NCBI GenBank assembly: GCA_963853835.1
Contig: OY970820.1
Span: forward strand, 81,092,909 to 81,156,908
Reading direction: 5' to 3'
Source of the DNA: Calendula officinalis
Lineage: Eukaryota > Streptophyta > Magnoliopsida > Asterales > Asteraceae
Length of the DNA: 64,000 nucleotides
In this document: positions 42,700 to 58,999 of the stretch, in pieces
Numbering within the stretch: the stretch's first letter is position 1
Layout: each line of letters starts with the position of its first letter
Translations under genes and position numbers: made by a program
The notes under the pieces: model-generated
Told to the model about the DNA's origin: nothing
The model's input: the letters and a program-made list of their open reading frames with translations, nothing else
Databases searched by the model: none

Positions 42700-43080
42700 A
42701 AAAGGGTAAGAACCCTAGGACCAAGAATATTAAACTAGCCTAGTTTAATTGGTCAAAAGGTTTCTAAGAACCCTAGAATTTTTGAAATCTAGGAAGAACC
42801 CTAGGATCAAGTATGTTAAACAAGATTTGTTTAATTGATCAAAAGGATTCTTTCCCTTTCTCCCTAGAAATTTCGTGACCTAGGAAGAACCCTAGGACTA
42901 AGTATGTTAAACAAGATTTGTTTAATTGGTCAAAAAGATTCTTTCCTAATCCCTTAGAGATTTCGAAATCTAGAAGGAAACTTGGACACCAAGTATATTA
43001 AACTAGCTTAGTTTAATTGGTGAAAAAGTTTCTTAGTGTTAAGAATTTCGAAACCTAAAGAACCCTATAACATTAAACTA
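42700..43080 (+). repeat. Degenerate ~80-bp tandem repeats in a Copia leader
   Basis: Five units with the core AAGAACCCTAG, then a GTATGTTAAACAAG-like stretch, TTTAATTGGTCAAAA and TTCTTTCC. They lie between the PBS and where gag should start. No gag follows; the sequence becomes AT-rich until Copia-2 begins at 43533. Confidence 0.75.
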
Positions 43081-43532
43081 GTTTGAGTTTAATTGTTTAA
43101 AAGAATTAATTAGATGTAATATTCTTATTAGAATGTTACAAGGTTATTATAAATAATGTGTATATATATTAAATATAAGATTAAATGGAACAATTTAAAG
43201 GATAATGTTATTTTGATCTTTAAGGGATAATAGTATAACTAGTTATTGTATAAGTTATAATATAATTAAAACTAGAAAGTACAAAGTTATGATTTCATTA
43301 TAACTAGAAATTATACGAGTTGAGATTATATGATAAACTAGAAATATACAAAGTTATATATATTATTATTATAAGGTGTATAAAGTTATAAGTTATTATA
43401 GCTAGATAATTATACAAGTATAATATAAGTATCTTACAAGTCGTGTAATATACTAGATTAATGATCAAGGGATAAATAACAAGAAAAACTTTATAACCTA
43501 CATTTAACTAGTTCAAGTTAAATGTAAGAAAG
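43081..43532. other. AT-rich noncoding sequence
   Basis: Runs of TTATA and AAGTTATA-like sequence between the leader repeats and the Copia-2 LTR; no gene recognised. Confidence 0.5.
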
Positions 43533-44037
43533 TGTTAGGTCACAACACCCCTGGTTTGTTTGATAATGGTTAGATTAATAATTTACTTAAGACAATTAAG
43601 GTGATGAACACAGTAATTTAGTCAAACGTATATTATTCCACAAAGTGTGGCTTGTAGCGGAAATACAAGACCACTTGAACAATTACAATATATGAGAATG
43701 AACGTGTGAATTGGTAAGTTCTCCTTTGCAAGATGATCTCTATTTATAACGATATAGAGATCTTACATAATGGGCAAAGGAGTAACCGAAGGACTAAACT
43801 AGGAAAATGACTAAGATCAAGGGATTTGATCTTAGTACGTTACAGAAGAAAACGTAACTCAGTCCTTCTACTCAGTATTGGTTTTCCAATACTGAGTACT
43901 GATACTGAGTGGCCCATACTGGCCAAACTCAGTATCACTCCTAAACTTAGCATATTTATTCTACATATTATTCTAAGCTAGTCTAGGTTGTTTTGTTATC
44001 TAAAGATTCCAAAGGGGTAAGGCTTTTTGCCTTAACA
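43533..44037 (-). repeat. 3' LTR of Copia-2
   Basis: 505 bp, TG at 43533 and CA at 44036-44037 on the plus strand. 43871-43937 carries five or six CAGTAT/ATACTGAGT motifs. Confidence 0.9.
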
Positions 44038-44050
44038 ATACCCCCCTATC
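44038..44050 (-). other. Polypurine tract of Copia-2
   Basis: Minus-strand GATAGGGGGGTAT immediately before the LTR start TGTTAAGGC. Confidence 0.85.
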
Positions 44051-44240
44051 TAATGATAACAAAACAATTACAAAGAGAGTATTACATAAACAAAAAATTC
44101 AGGCAGCATAGTCTTCTTCTTCACTGTTTGTTGATTGATTCAAACTCATAAAAGACTTCTTTCTTTATGTGGATGAACTCTTCTCTTTTCTTCAGTTCAT
44201 CCTGCCTGTTGTTGAGCACAGCAACTATTTTCTTTCTGAA

Positions 44241-48090
<3,850 letters not shown>

Positions 48091-48205
48091 CTGTGATTAA
48101 TAATAAGAATTGCTTGCAAGAAAATGTAGAAACGTTAATCGCAGAGAGTAATCGAAGAAGAAAGATTGAAATAACTGTTAGAAAATTTAAAAGTAAAAAG
48201 AAAAA

Positions 48206-48320
48206 ACGGTTATTTATACTTAATTATCGATAATTATGGTATTGGGAAGTAAAAACGGCTGAAATGACAACCTTATCCTGTTCCAACGGTAACTTTCTTA
48301 TTAAGAAAGGTTACCGTTGG
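48206..48320. promoter_or_regulatory. Cluster of AACGG sites with a palindrome
   Basis: AACGG cores at about 48206, 48254 and 48286 and on the other strand at about 48315. The last two form an inverted repeat (CCAACGGTAAC ... GGTTACCGTTGG, 48283-48320). CCAACGG is the core of MYB3R-type (MSA) and other MYB sites. They lie at and just upstream of the TATA box. Confidence 0.5.
48210..48218 (-). promoter_or_regulatory. Candidate TATA box of the Copia-2 extra ORF
   Basis: Minus-strand TATAAATAA about 128 bp before the ATG at 48090, followed by a TCTTTCTTCTTCG-type leader. It parallels the Copia-1 arrangement. Confidence 0.6.
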
Positions 48321-48329
48321 GGAGTATGA

Positions 48330-48540
48330 GGATTAAAATCAGTTTTACCACTCCAGGAGTCCAATACCGAGTTAAAAAAAATTAAATTAAAAAAAATATT
48401 AAAAATTATAAAAACATTTAATTTAATCTATAAATTAAAGAAAAATAAAAATTATTTAATTTTGATAAGACAAACGAGTGATACTGAGCAGGTCAGTATG
48501 AACATCAATACTGAGCGCTCAGTATCAAAAAAATTTAAAG
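48330..48540 (-). repeat. Spacer with ATACTGAG motif cluster
   Basis: Noncoding gap between pol and the extra-ORF promoter. At 48475-48530 it contains ATACTGAG, CAGTATG, ATACTGAG and CAGTATC in 55 bp; otherwise it is A/T-rich. Confidence 0.8.
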
Positions 48541-48544
48541 AGAA

Positions 48545-51500
48545 TTAAGGGTTCAGCATACTCAATTGCCCTAGTAAGTACATAAACCTTTCTTCATAAA
48601 GAGGTTTAGTAAACACATCGGCCAATTGGTCATCTGTTGGAACATAATCTACCTCAACCTTACCCTTTTCCACATTATCTCGAATAAAGTGGTGTCTGAT
48701 ATCAATGTGCTTTGTTCTTGAGTGACGGACTGGGTTCTCAGTGATAGCAATAACACTCTTGTTATCACAATGAATAGGTGTCTTCTGAAAATTGAACCCA
48801 TAGTCCAATAGTGGATACTGCATCCATAAGAGTTGAGCACAATAACTTCCCGCAACAACATATTATGCTTCTGTTGTGGAAGTTGCGACTGAGTTTTGCT
48901 TCTTGGATGACCAACCAACTAGTCTACAACCGAGGAATTGACATCCTCCACTTGTACTTTTTCTATCCAACCTACAACCTGCAAAATCTGCATCTGTATA
49001 CCCTTCAAGGTCAAAGTTTGAGTCTTTGGGATACCAAAGACCCATGTTAGGAGTACCTGAAAGATATCTAAAAATGCGCTTAACAGCTTTCATATGTGAT
49101 TCTTTAGGATCAGCCTGATACTGAGCACACAAGCAAGTTGCAAACATGATATCAGACATGCTAGCTGTTAAGTAAAGTAAAGAACCAATCATACCTCGGT
49201 ATGTGGATTGACATACTTGTTTACCAGTTTCATCTTTACTTATTTTATCCTGAGTACTCATAGGAGTGTGCATGGAAGATAAATTTTCAAATTTGTATTT
49301 CTTTAGCATGTCATGCACATACTTACTTTGATTTATAAAAGTGTCATCAGTCTTTTGATCAACTTGTAAACCAAGAAAGTAAGTAAGTTCACCCATCATA
49401 CTCATCTGATACTGAGATGACATTATCTTAGCAAACCAGTCACACATTGGCTTGTCAGTGGAGCCAAAGATAATATCATCTACATATATCTGAATAAGTA
49501 AGATGTCAGAACCTTTCCTTTTTGAAAATAATGCTTTGTCAATTTTACCTTTTATAAATTATTTTCAATTAAGTACTCAGACAGGGTATCATACCAGGCT
49601 CTTGGAGCTTGTTTGAGCCCATATTGAGCTTTATCAAGCTTGAAAACATAATTAGGAAATTTAGGATCAACAAAACCTGGAGGTTGTTTAACATAAACTT
49701 CCTCTTGTAGTTTTCCATTTAGAAAAGCACTCTTGACATCCATCTGATAAACTTTGAAGTTCTTGAAGGCTGCATATGCAAGATACAACCTAATAGCTTC
49801 AATTCTTGCAACTGGTGCAAAAGTTTCATCATAGGCAATGCCTTCTTCTTGCATGTAACCCTGAGCAACCAGTCTTGCTTTATTTCTAATGACAACTCCA
49901 TCCTTGTCCATCTTGTTTCTGAACACCCACTTAGTACCAATAATAGTTTTGCCAGCAGAAGGTGGTACTAAGTTCCAAACTTTGTTCCTCTCAAACTCTG
50001 TCAGTTCTTCTTGCATAGCTTCTACCCAGTCTTCATCTAATAAAGCTTCATCAACTTTCTTTGGTTCCATGGTAGATAGGAAGCTTGAAAAGAAGCCAAA
50101 GTTTGCAGTTGCTTGGGGTTCAAAATCTAACTTTCTTCTTGTTTGGACACCTTGTTCAATAGGACCAATAATATTAGAATGTGGATGATCTCTGTGTTCC
50201 CTTAGATTGTTTCCTAAGGGAGCATTGGAAGCAAGGTCTACAATATCTTTTTGTACTGATGTGTTGTCTGCCTGACACTGAGCTGAATTCTGGTCAGTAT
50301 TAGACAGTTCAGGTTGCTGTTCTTCTTGATTTTGCAGATCTGAGGTGGATTCTTGAAAAGTACTGGAAGATTCACCTTCTTCATAGGTGGAGTTGTTCAG
50401 ATCAATTATTGGGAACACAGTATTGGGGTTCTCAGATATGGGAACCTCAGAATTTGATGCATTCGAGTTATGCTGAGTTCTTTCTTGATCAGTATCACTC
50501 ATACCATGATCAACATAGTATGGGTGAGACTTGGGCTGTTCAGCAATTGAGTTTTCTGGATTACATAGAATGTCTATGCCACTAATGTCTTCCTTTGCTG
50601 AGGTAGAATGCTCATTCTGATCTTCATCAAAAGTGACATGAATGGATTCTACAATCATCTTAGTTGAGATGACATACACTCTGAAGGCTTTAGAGTGTGG
50701 AGAGTAGCCCATGAACACACCTTCATTTGCTTTGGGAGCAAATTTGTTGAGATTTTGTTTAGTACTGAGTACAAAACACTTACTCCCAAAGATGTGGAAG
50801 TATTCCACATTAGGAACCTTGCCATTATATAACTCATAAGGAGTCTTTTGATGTCTCTGGACTATGGTGGCTCTATTTTGATTAAAATTTGCACAGTTTA
50901 CAGCTTCTGCCCAGAAGCTCAGTGTCAGTCCAACATGGCATAACAAAGTTCTTGCAGCTTCAATTAATGTTCTATTCTTTCTTTCTACAACACCATTTTG
51001 TTGTGGTGTGTAGGCTGCAGAGAAGTGTTGGACGATTCCTTTTTCTTCACAAAAATCTGCTAATACTGAGTTCTTAAACTCAGTACCACGGTCACTTCTT
51101 AGTTAGGTGACCTTGTTGCCTTTCTGAAGTTCTTCTCTTTTGATAAAGGCAATGATTTCTGTGGTTGCATCTGATTTGGTCTTGAGAAAGATGACCCAAG
51201 TATATCTTGAGTATTCATCAACCAAGACTAAAGTATAGATCTTTTTGGCCAATGATGGTGTGCTGATGGGGCCAAACAGATCCGTATGTATCATTGTAAG
51301 AGGTTCATTAATAGAATGGTTGACCTTGGACTTGAATGAACTCTTCTTCTGCTTGCCCATTTCACATGCTGAGCATAACTTATCTTTAGAATAAGTAATA
51401 GTGGGCAACCCTCTCACCAGCTTCTTCATACTGAGCTCGTTAATATTTCTGAAATTGATGTGAGAAAGTTTCTTGTGCCACAACCAGTTCAGTTCTGGCT

Positions 51501-51883
51501 TGACTTTAGAAAGCAGGCAAACTCGAATAGTAGGGTCTATTTCAGACAGGTTGACCACATAGACATCTTTTTCTCTTCTAGCAATGAGTACAGGTTGCCC
51601 TTTATCATTGTAGATGATTCCTGCAGTCTTCCTGAAGCGAGCTTCATTGTCATCATCACATATCTGGCTGATACTGAGCAGATTGTGTTTAAGACCCTCT
51701 ACATAGGACCCTCTAGTTTTTCCATACCTTGATTACTCCATACCCTCTAGTTTTTCCAACTGAATCATCTCCAAACTTGACAGAAGGACCCTTCTCTGGT
51801 GTATAGTTTAGAAGGTACTCCATACTGGCAGTCATGTGTCTTGAGCAGCCACTATCTAAGTACCATTTTCTGTCACCCTGCAC
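48545..51883 (-). pseudogene. pol: Copia-2 pol (protease, integrase, RT, RNase H), multiply broken
   Basis: Begins in the -1 frame relative to gag after TTGTGCAG; retropepsin KWYLDSGCSRHMT is at about 51870. A local duplication near 51710-51750 (GGAAAAACTAGAGGGT twice) shifts the frame. Integrase HHCC (LNWLWHKKLSHINF, CSACEMGKQKKSS) and the first Asp (HTDLFGP) lie in 51558-51106; TAA at 51103-51105 interrupts, then the frame continues through SDRGTEF and NGVVERKNRT (second Asp and Glu) into RT (QMDVKSAFLNG). A one-base loss near 49553 shifts RT before the YVDD motif near 49475. RNase H (YTDADFAG) stops at a TAA near 48863 after STTEA and resumes in frame with CDNKSVIAI, ending LSMLNP. No enzyme can be made from this copy. 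Confidence 0.9.
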
Positions 51884-51900
51884 AAGACACAAAATAATGA

Positions 51901-54440
51901 TTAGTTCTTTTTAGGAACCCATTTTTGAATGGGACCTTTGGTAGGAGAAACAGGGGTAGACTTGATCTCTTTTGTTGCAGTGGTCAGTATCACTTCAGGG
52001 GAGACCTTGGAGATTTTCTTTGGTGATACTGACTTGGTTTCTCTCCTTTTCTTTGGTACTGAGTACCTAGGACTTGAGAGATCAGTCCAGCATTCATCTC
52101 CTTTATGTCCAGTATGATGACATCTATAACATTTTCTAGGTCTATTTCTGAACATATTTTCATCAGGAATTTTTGAAAATTGTTTGACTTTTGGTAGATC
52201 AGTATGAGTAAGTTTTGCAAACTTTTGACTTAAAACTTTGATATGATCACCAATAGATTTTAAAATGTTATTTTTGTCATTTTTTACTGGTGTTTTAATG
52301 TTGTTTCTAACTGGTTTAGAAGGAGATGGATCTGGTGTCTTCTTTTTATTTGGCGAAGAAGTCTTTTTAATATTAGACTTCTTGTTTTTGCCACTTGAAG
52401 ATCCTGTTGAAGTTGATTTCGGATTATCATGTTTTAGAATGACAACTTTAACAGGTTCTTTAGATTCTTGAGTATTTGACTTTTCTGTTCCTGCAACCTC
52501 AGTGTTAGATAGAACATTTTGAGTAGAAGTAGAAGTAGAAGTGGTTTTATTTTCATTATATATCTCAAAAGTGGTTGTATTAAATAATAATTCAAATGGA
52601 GGAACAGCAGATGTATCATACTGCACAACTTCGAGGTCAGTATCAGAGATTTCTTTTTCAGGAAATTCAATACTGAGCTCTTGTAGTTCAATATAACACT
52701 TTGAACAGATGGAAGGACCAATTGGTTTATCAAAAATAATTTTATCCTCATCATCTGACTCAGTTTGACATCCAACTTCACAAAAAGTTTTTACTTTTAC
52801 AAACTGAATAGGGTTCATATCAGAAAATTCATCAAATAAATCAGCAAAATTGTTTCTATTTTCTAATTGAGGATCAACACCAAGTGCAGCCCTCACATTT
52901 TCTGGAAATTGTTGATTTAGACATTTATTTAATTTAATAGATGCATTTCCCCAAGATTTACACTGGTTTTCAAATTTTTCCTTTTCTAATTTGTGTAAGT
53001 GAGCTTTGTCAGCTAATCTTTGGTTAATGTCTTGTAAGTTTAAAAAATTTAATTCTAAATCTTTAAATTTTGCTAATTTATCTAAATGTTCATTATTTAC
53101 CCTTTCAAGCTCAAGAATAGTTAATTTTAAAACTTTTTCTCTTTGTACTAAAGTTTTTAGATCAACAATCATATACTCAATAATCTTTTCCTTTTCATTC
53201 ACTGAATAAGTATGAAAGGAACTCACCTTGTACAACTGAGTAGAATCCCAATCAGTATGAACACTCATCCTCTCAGCTTCTTTGATGTCCTTCTCAAAGG
53301 AGCTCTTCAAATCATCTTCAGTGAAAGCCATAAAGGCTTTGTTTTCAACTTCTTCCTCATCATTACTGAGCTCTTCATCCATCCAAGCTTCAGAGTAAAG
53401 TGCTTGATGAGGTGCTCCATTCCCTGCTGCACCCTTGCCCTTGCTCCAGTTCTTCAACTTGACATACTTGTCTCTATACCGTTTAGCTCGGTTTGCAATC
53501 TTGTCATTCTGATCAGTTTCAGTTGACTTAGTATGACAGTTAGCAGCAATGTGTCCAGGCTTTCCACACCTATAGCAAAGACCTGATCTTGGATCAGTAT
53601 TGGAAGAGCTAACACCAAGCCTCTTCTTCTTCAACTGATCCAGCTTCATAGACATAAGAGCCATTTGGGTTTCAAGCTATTCTGCCTCAGCATCAGCAAG
53701 ATCAACTTCTGGTTCTTCAGGCTCAGTCACAGTATATGCCTGTTGCACAACTGAAGCCATGCCAGTGGAAGATTTGTCAGTTTTCTTCCAGTTGATCAGT
53801 CTTGCAGCATTATTCTCCTCATGATTCAACATTAGACCATACAAAGTTTGAAGATTGTATGACTCAATGTTGTTAGCAGCATTGACAGAATTTGTCATAT
53901 CAAGAAACTCTTGAGGAAGACTATCCAGGAACTTTTGAACAAGCTCTCCTTCCTCCTTCACAATTCCTACACTGATTAAATCATGGATAACAGTATTAAA
54001 CCTGTTATAGAGAGTGGTGATGTCTTCATTAGGACTTGAGAAGAAGTTTTCATACTTTCTTCTCATTTTGCTCTTTCTTTGCAACTTCACCTTAGGTGTG
54101 CCTTCATAGGTGACTGATAGACTATCCCACATAGCCTTTGTTGTTGGCAATTTCATAATTGCATTCAGTATTTCTTTGGTAACAGCATTACCAATCACCC
54201 CCTTTGCCCTTGAGTCTAAATTGTACAACTGACGGTCAATATCAGTCCATGTGTGCTTCAGTTTAAGAACTATTCTTGTGCTCTCAGGAGCATCATTAGT
54301 AGTCAATTCAGCACAGTGAGCATCTCATGATGAATAGACTCAAGATACCACTGAGCTTTTAGCTTCCATTGATGGAAGTCTTTACCATCAAAGATGGGCA
54401 CTCCCTTTCCAGACATAACTGGTGCAACAATTGTAGACAT
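51901..54440 (-). pseudogene. gag: Copia-2 gag, broken
   Basis: ATG at 54440 (MSTIVAPVMSGKGVPIFDGK), followed by a typical KDFHQWKLKAQWYL gag start. A small frameshift near 54315 joins to the frame of 54306-53677 (UBN2-type: MWDSLSVTYEGTPKVKLQRK). TAG at 53677-53679 stops the frame, which continues from 53664. One CCHC zinc knuckle (CYRCGKPGHIAANC) lies near 53575 and a second (CYRCHHTGHKGDEC) near 52120. Between them is a long coiled-coil-like region; the protein ends IQKWVPKKN, as Copia-1 gag ends WVPKLN. This double-knuckle, long gag is shared with Copia-1. Confidence 0.88.
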
Positions 54441-54524
54441 ATTGGATTTTTGAGTTTGGGAGGGATAGATATAGGGAATGGCTGCCAGGGTAATAGATCG
54501 ACTAAATAAGGATTTATTTAGCTT

Positions 54525-54536
54525 GCTCTGATACCA
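54525..54536 (-). other. Primer-binding site of Copia-2
   Basis: Plus GCTCTGATACCA, the reverse complement of TGGTATCAGAGC, two bases inside the 5' LTR that starts at 54539. Confidence 0.9.
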
Positions 54537-54538
54537 GT

Positions 54539-54676
54539 TGTTAGGTCACAACACCCCTGGTTTGTTTGATAATTGTTAGATTAATAATTTACTTAAGACA
54601 AATAAAGTGATGAACACAGTAATTTAGTCAAACGTATATTCTCCTTTGCAAGATGATTTCTATTTATAACGATATA
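54539..54676 (-). repeat. Truncated 5' LTR of Copia-2
   Basis: Matches 43533-43762 except for an internal deletion of about 90 bp after CGTATATT; it ends at CGATATA, leaving no outer LTR half and no detectable TSD. Confidence 0.85.
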
Positions 54677-55239
54677 CGTAATACAACTTTGTCCTATATG
54701 AGACTTCATGTGTCTACTTATTTCTCTTACATGGGTAGCAAAGGAATTTAGATAAAGTTTGTTGAGAATATTTAAGATTACACTCTCAAGCCCATGAGGT
54801 AGGATTCATGTATGAATGATCTCCAATTGCCAAGTCAATGCTACCTTCCGTGTTGAATGTTGATTCAGGTTTCTTCACTTCAACTATGTGGTAACTTCAA
54901 TACTCTTTTACATGATGAGTAAAAGTTATCCTTAATATTCATGTTCCTCCATTAACATGGTTACTACTATTTATGACATGACTAAACAAACCTAAAAATG
55001 AAATGGACAACGTTTTTCAACTAGAGAATCTTAAGAAATTACAAATGGCCTTTTATGTTTGCATAATTGTTTAATCTTCTAAACGACAACATGAATATAT
55101 ATAGTTTCTAGAGAAGGTAATATAAGAATTTAAGTTTTAGGGCCCAACATAAATGTGAAGCATTGAAAGACGATATATTTGTCGATTATTGTTTATTAAG
55201 AGAGGATATATGCTTACCCATCACAAGTCCTTCTCTACC
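54677..55239. other. Noncoding flank of Copia-2
   Basis: AT-rich; no ORF, repeat or gene recognised. Confidence 0.5.
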
Positions 55240-55720
55240 ACCACCTTCGGTCACATACTTATGAAGAGAAAAAGAAAAAGCTCTTCACTATCTACTCATT
55301 ATTCGAGTTGAGACTGGCTTGTTCATGAGGCTAGTTCAGGAATCTTGTTGTAAGGTGGAATGCTTTCCCGCTTTCCAAGCTTTCGGGGAAATTGGCTTTA
55401 GAGTCAGGCATAAAGCTAGGCCAGCTGGGGGCGAAAGAAGTTCTTTCTGATTTGAATCAAGAAAGACCATGAATTTACGATACCATAGTGACTTGGCTTT
55501 GGGGTGGTTTCCCCGTGGAAAATGCCACCTTAAATCATTTTTTTAGTCTTCATCATTTACTCCACTTTCTCATTGACTGGAGATTGGGACAGAGCGGATG
55601 GCAACTCACCACATAAAAACGACAGTGATGGATGCAATTCTATTGGGTCCCCATTGTCGCTTGGGAGCACCTTGTTGCTGCTGATTCTGAGATACCCTGA
55701 TCATCTCCGTTGCTTGTTTT
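55240..55720. other. Possible organellar (mitochondrial) DNA insert
   Basis: Composition rises well above the AT-rich surroundings, with runs such as GAAAGAAGTTCTTTCTGATT, GGGGTGGTTTCCCC and CTTTCCAAGCTTTCGGGG that look like plant mitochondrial intergenic DNA. No gene is recognised; assignment rests on composition and style only. Confidence 0.3.
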
Positions 55721-56635
55721 TATCTATATACATATAAAAAATGAGTTTCATGGATGAAGTTTGCATTTATTACTATCTATTCAAAATTGAGTTCTATTTT
55801 GATATTGTTTTATTTTAATATGAAATAAATCATGTTAATAAATATTGAGAAGCTCAAAAGTTGAAAAATCAAGAGTTATAAATTATAGTGATAAATTCAT
55901 TTTAATAACAATTTTAACAAACTCAAAATTATAAAACCAAGAGTTTTGAAATAAATCAAATAATGATAATAATTAAGTATTCAATAAAATAGGACTTTTC
56001 AAGTACACATTAGAATCTATAAATACTCATTTTCATGTTGAAAAAATTCCAACACTCTAAAAGTGCATCCAAAGGAAATATTTTTGCTTACAATGGATTG
56101 AGACCTTCATCTAATAAAGTTGTAAGCTTATGTATTATATTTATTGTTTAAGTTTATGTTTTATCACTAAATATTATTTTTCTTGGATAATCCAATTGTG
56201 GTGTTGCTAATATTGTTTATATTGTAATCAAATTTATGATAGGAGCTCATGGTTTTATCCTGAAATAATTGGGAGCTAATTTCAAATTTACATATGAGGT
56301 TAAATTTAGGAAGCTGCATCAAAAAGAAACATATAACAAGTAGAATCAGCAACCAAGACGTTTAGGGATTTTGTTATTTATCCTCGCTATTAATTGTCAA
56401 TCCAACATAAACTTTATTTCGGGATTTTTTGAAGTAAAAAAAAAAGGTCATAGAGATGATATTATATAATGATCTATTGTCATTATAGTATATGAGATTG
56501 TGTGTAATATTATCACACATTATTTAAGATGGTTGTCTTATCATGTTAAATGTTACAATTGTTATTCATTTGATTTGTTATTATACTTTTAATCCAATTA
56601 ATAGGTTTTGATTTGATATTTGTAGTGTTAAAAAA
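55721..56635. other. AT-rich noncoding DNA
   Basis: Nothing recognised apart from simple A/T-rich sequence. Confidence 0.5.
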
Positions 56636-57385
56636 TTATGAAATGTATAATACTAAATTCTATGTTAAATAATAGTAGTAAATTAAAAGATATAATAACA
56701 TAAATAATAGTAGTAAACTCAATTAAATAAAAACTAAGTTCCAAGTTTGAAGTAGCATTAATTACATAGATATTTAAATGTAGTGCTAAATATTTATAAA
56801 ATATATAATATTAAGTTCTATGTTAAATAATAGTAGTAAATTAAATTAAATATTAGTCTTTTCATTTAACTAGAAGTTACATATTAAAAACTATAACAAA
56901 ATTTATAAAATATTTAGTAGTAAATTCTATGTTAAATAATATTAGTAAATTAAATTAAATAATTACATAAATAATAGTAGTAAATTCAACTAAATAAAAT
57001 AATAAGTTCCAAGTTTGAAGTAGCAATAATTACATAGATATTTAAATGTAGTGCTAAAATTTATAATAGTAAATTCTATGTTAAATAATAGTAGTAAATT
57101 AAATTAAATAATAACATAAATAATAGTAGTAAAATCAATTAAATAATAGTCTTTTCATTTAAATAGAAGTTACATATTATAAACTATATCAAAATTTATA
57201 AAATATATTGTTGTAAATTCTATCTTAAATAATAGTAGTAAATTCAATTAAATAATAACATAAATAATGGTAGTAATTTCAATTAAATAATAGTCTTTTC
57301 ATTTAACTAGAAGTTACATATTATAAACTATAAAATATAGTAGTAAATTCTATGTTAAATAATAGTAGTAAATTCAATTGTCACT
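56636..57385. repeat. Degenerate AT-rich satellite-like repeat block
   Basis: Built from recurring pieces: AAATAATAGTAGTAAATT (about a dozen copies), TAGTCTTTTCATTTAACTAG followed by AAGTTACATATTA, and AAGTTCCAAGTTTGAAGTAG. They form higher-order units of roughly 190-300 bp in about three to four diverged copies. Confidence 0.8.
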
Positions 57386-58296
57386 TAAAAGATATTATTG
57401 TTGATCTTTGATTTTGTTACACACGAAGAGTTTTTATATTGTTTTTGTTTTAGATAGCGATTTCGTTATTATTTTTATTACAGAGATACATATTTTTGTG
57501 TATTTTTATGGATTTCTATTTTTTATTATGTACTTTTTGAGAAAAAATGTACAATTAGATGTCTGACATAATGTTTGCATTAACCGACATTAGTTGTAAA
57601 TGTATCGTTGTTGATTCATAGTTTTGCTTATAAAACCATGAAGGTTTTTATATTATCACTTATATGTTATAAAAAACATATTTTGTGTTGTGCTAATAAA
57701 AATAATAATAATGATTTTGTTACTTTGCATTTTCCTACAACAAACTTTACTTATGTAGTAGAGTACTCACAATCAACCTAAACATGTTAGCAGTCTTGTT
57801 TTTATTACTTTGCCCGTTACCCCAGTATAATGTATACGATTTACCTTCAAATAAAGTTTTATCATGAACAAAGTCCGTGCATCGCACGGGCCATGTTGCC
57901 TCGTTACCAATAATAAAGAAGGAAATAGAACTGGGATTCACCTTTTAGCTGTGTTTTTAAAACACTTTGTATTAAATATAGGCAATTAATTTAGACGATC
58001 GCAATAATAAAAACGCATTTCGTATAACCAACAATTGATTCAGATAATTGATGTGTATATGTCAATAGAGGAATTTGTGTTTTGCAAATTATAGTTAGTA
58101 GTTAATCACAAAATATATTCAATAACTAATAACAATATAGATTCAGATGATTACGAAATAAAATATATTAATTAATGACAATATATTGAGTAATTAATTA
58201 CAAAATAAAATAATTAGCATATATTCAATATTTAATTACGAAATAAAATAATTAGAATATATTCAGTTTTTAATTAGTTATTAAACTTCAAATTGA

Positions 58297-58298
<2 letters not shown>
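57386..58298. other. AT-rich noncoding DNA with a GC-rich hairpin
   Basis: No gene. 57870-57888 holds GTCCGTGCATCGCACGGGC, a hairpin like those near Helitron 3' ends, but no CTRR terminus follows on either strand. Confidence 0.45.

Positions 58299-58373
<75 letters not shown>
58299..58373. repeat. (AT)n microsatellite
   Basis: About 37 uninterrupted AT units. Confidence 0.97.
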
Positions 58374-58377
<4 letters not shown>

Positions 58378-58999
58378 TTATATGTTATATACGTTAATAG
58401 TTTCACCAACATGTACATTGTGCATGAATTTTAATACATTTACATACTTCCAAATAACTTTGACTCTTGCACTTCTTTAGTATGCATACAGGAATTTGGA
58501 AGTATCCTCCTAAAAAACTTATGGAATGAAATGTCCATCGCACCTTCATATATAAACTAGTCATCTCTATCATTTTCATGAACAACCCTTTTCTGTAGAC
58601 TCAATTTGCTTAATTAACTTACTGATGTCCCTTCTCTTAAAGAAAGTCATTTCCAATTATAACAATTTTTTCATAAGAATGGATTCTTCAAACAACTGAT
58701 CATTTTTTAGGGTACGGTTTGTATCTCCCAACACCCAAATCTGTGATGAATCCTCAACCATACGCATGGAAAATGCGGGCATATTGCAATTGAAGTTCAA
58801 GGATACAACTCTCATCGATAGATAGTCTACCGAGTAAGTTTTACTTCATTCTCATATGATTTAGCTGGAGATTTTGGAGGTTAAATATTCTAATTTTCAT
58901 ATATAATTGCAACACATGAGCCAAATTTTAGTGCTTCAATACCATGATTCTTTCTTCTTCTTCATTCTCATATGATTTTGCTGTATGGAGAGAGGGGCG

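Noticed and set aside
57860..57900. GTCCGTGCATCGCACGGGC hairpin as a second Helitron end
   Set aside because: No CTRR terminus follows within the usual distance on either strand, and no TC start or duplicated flank was found.
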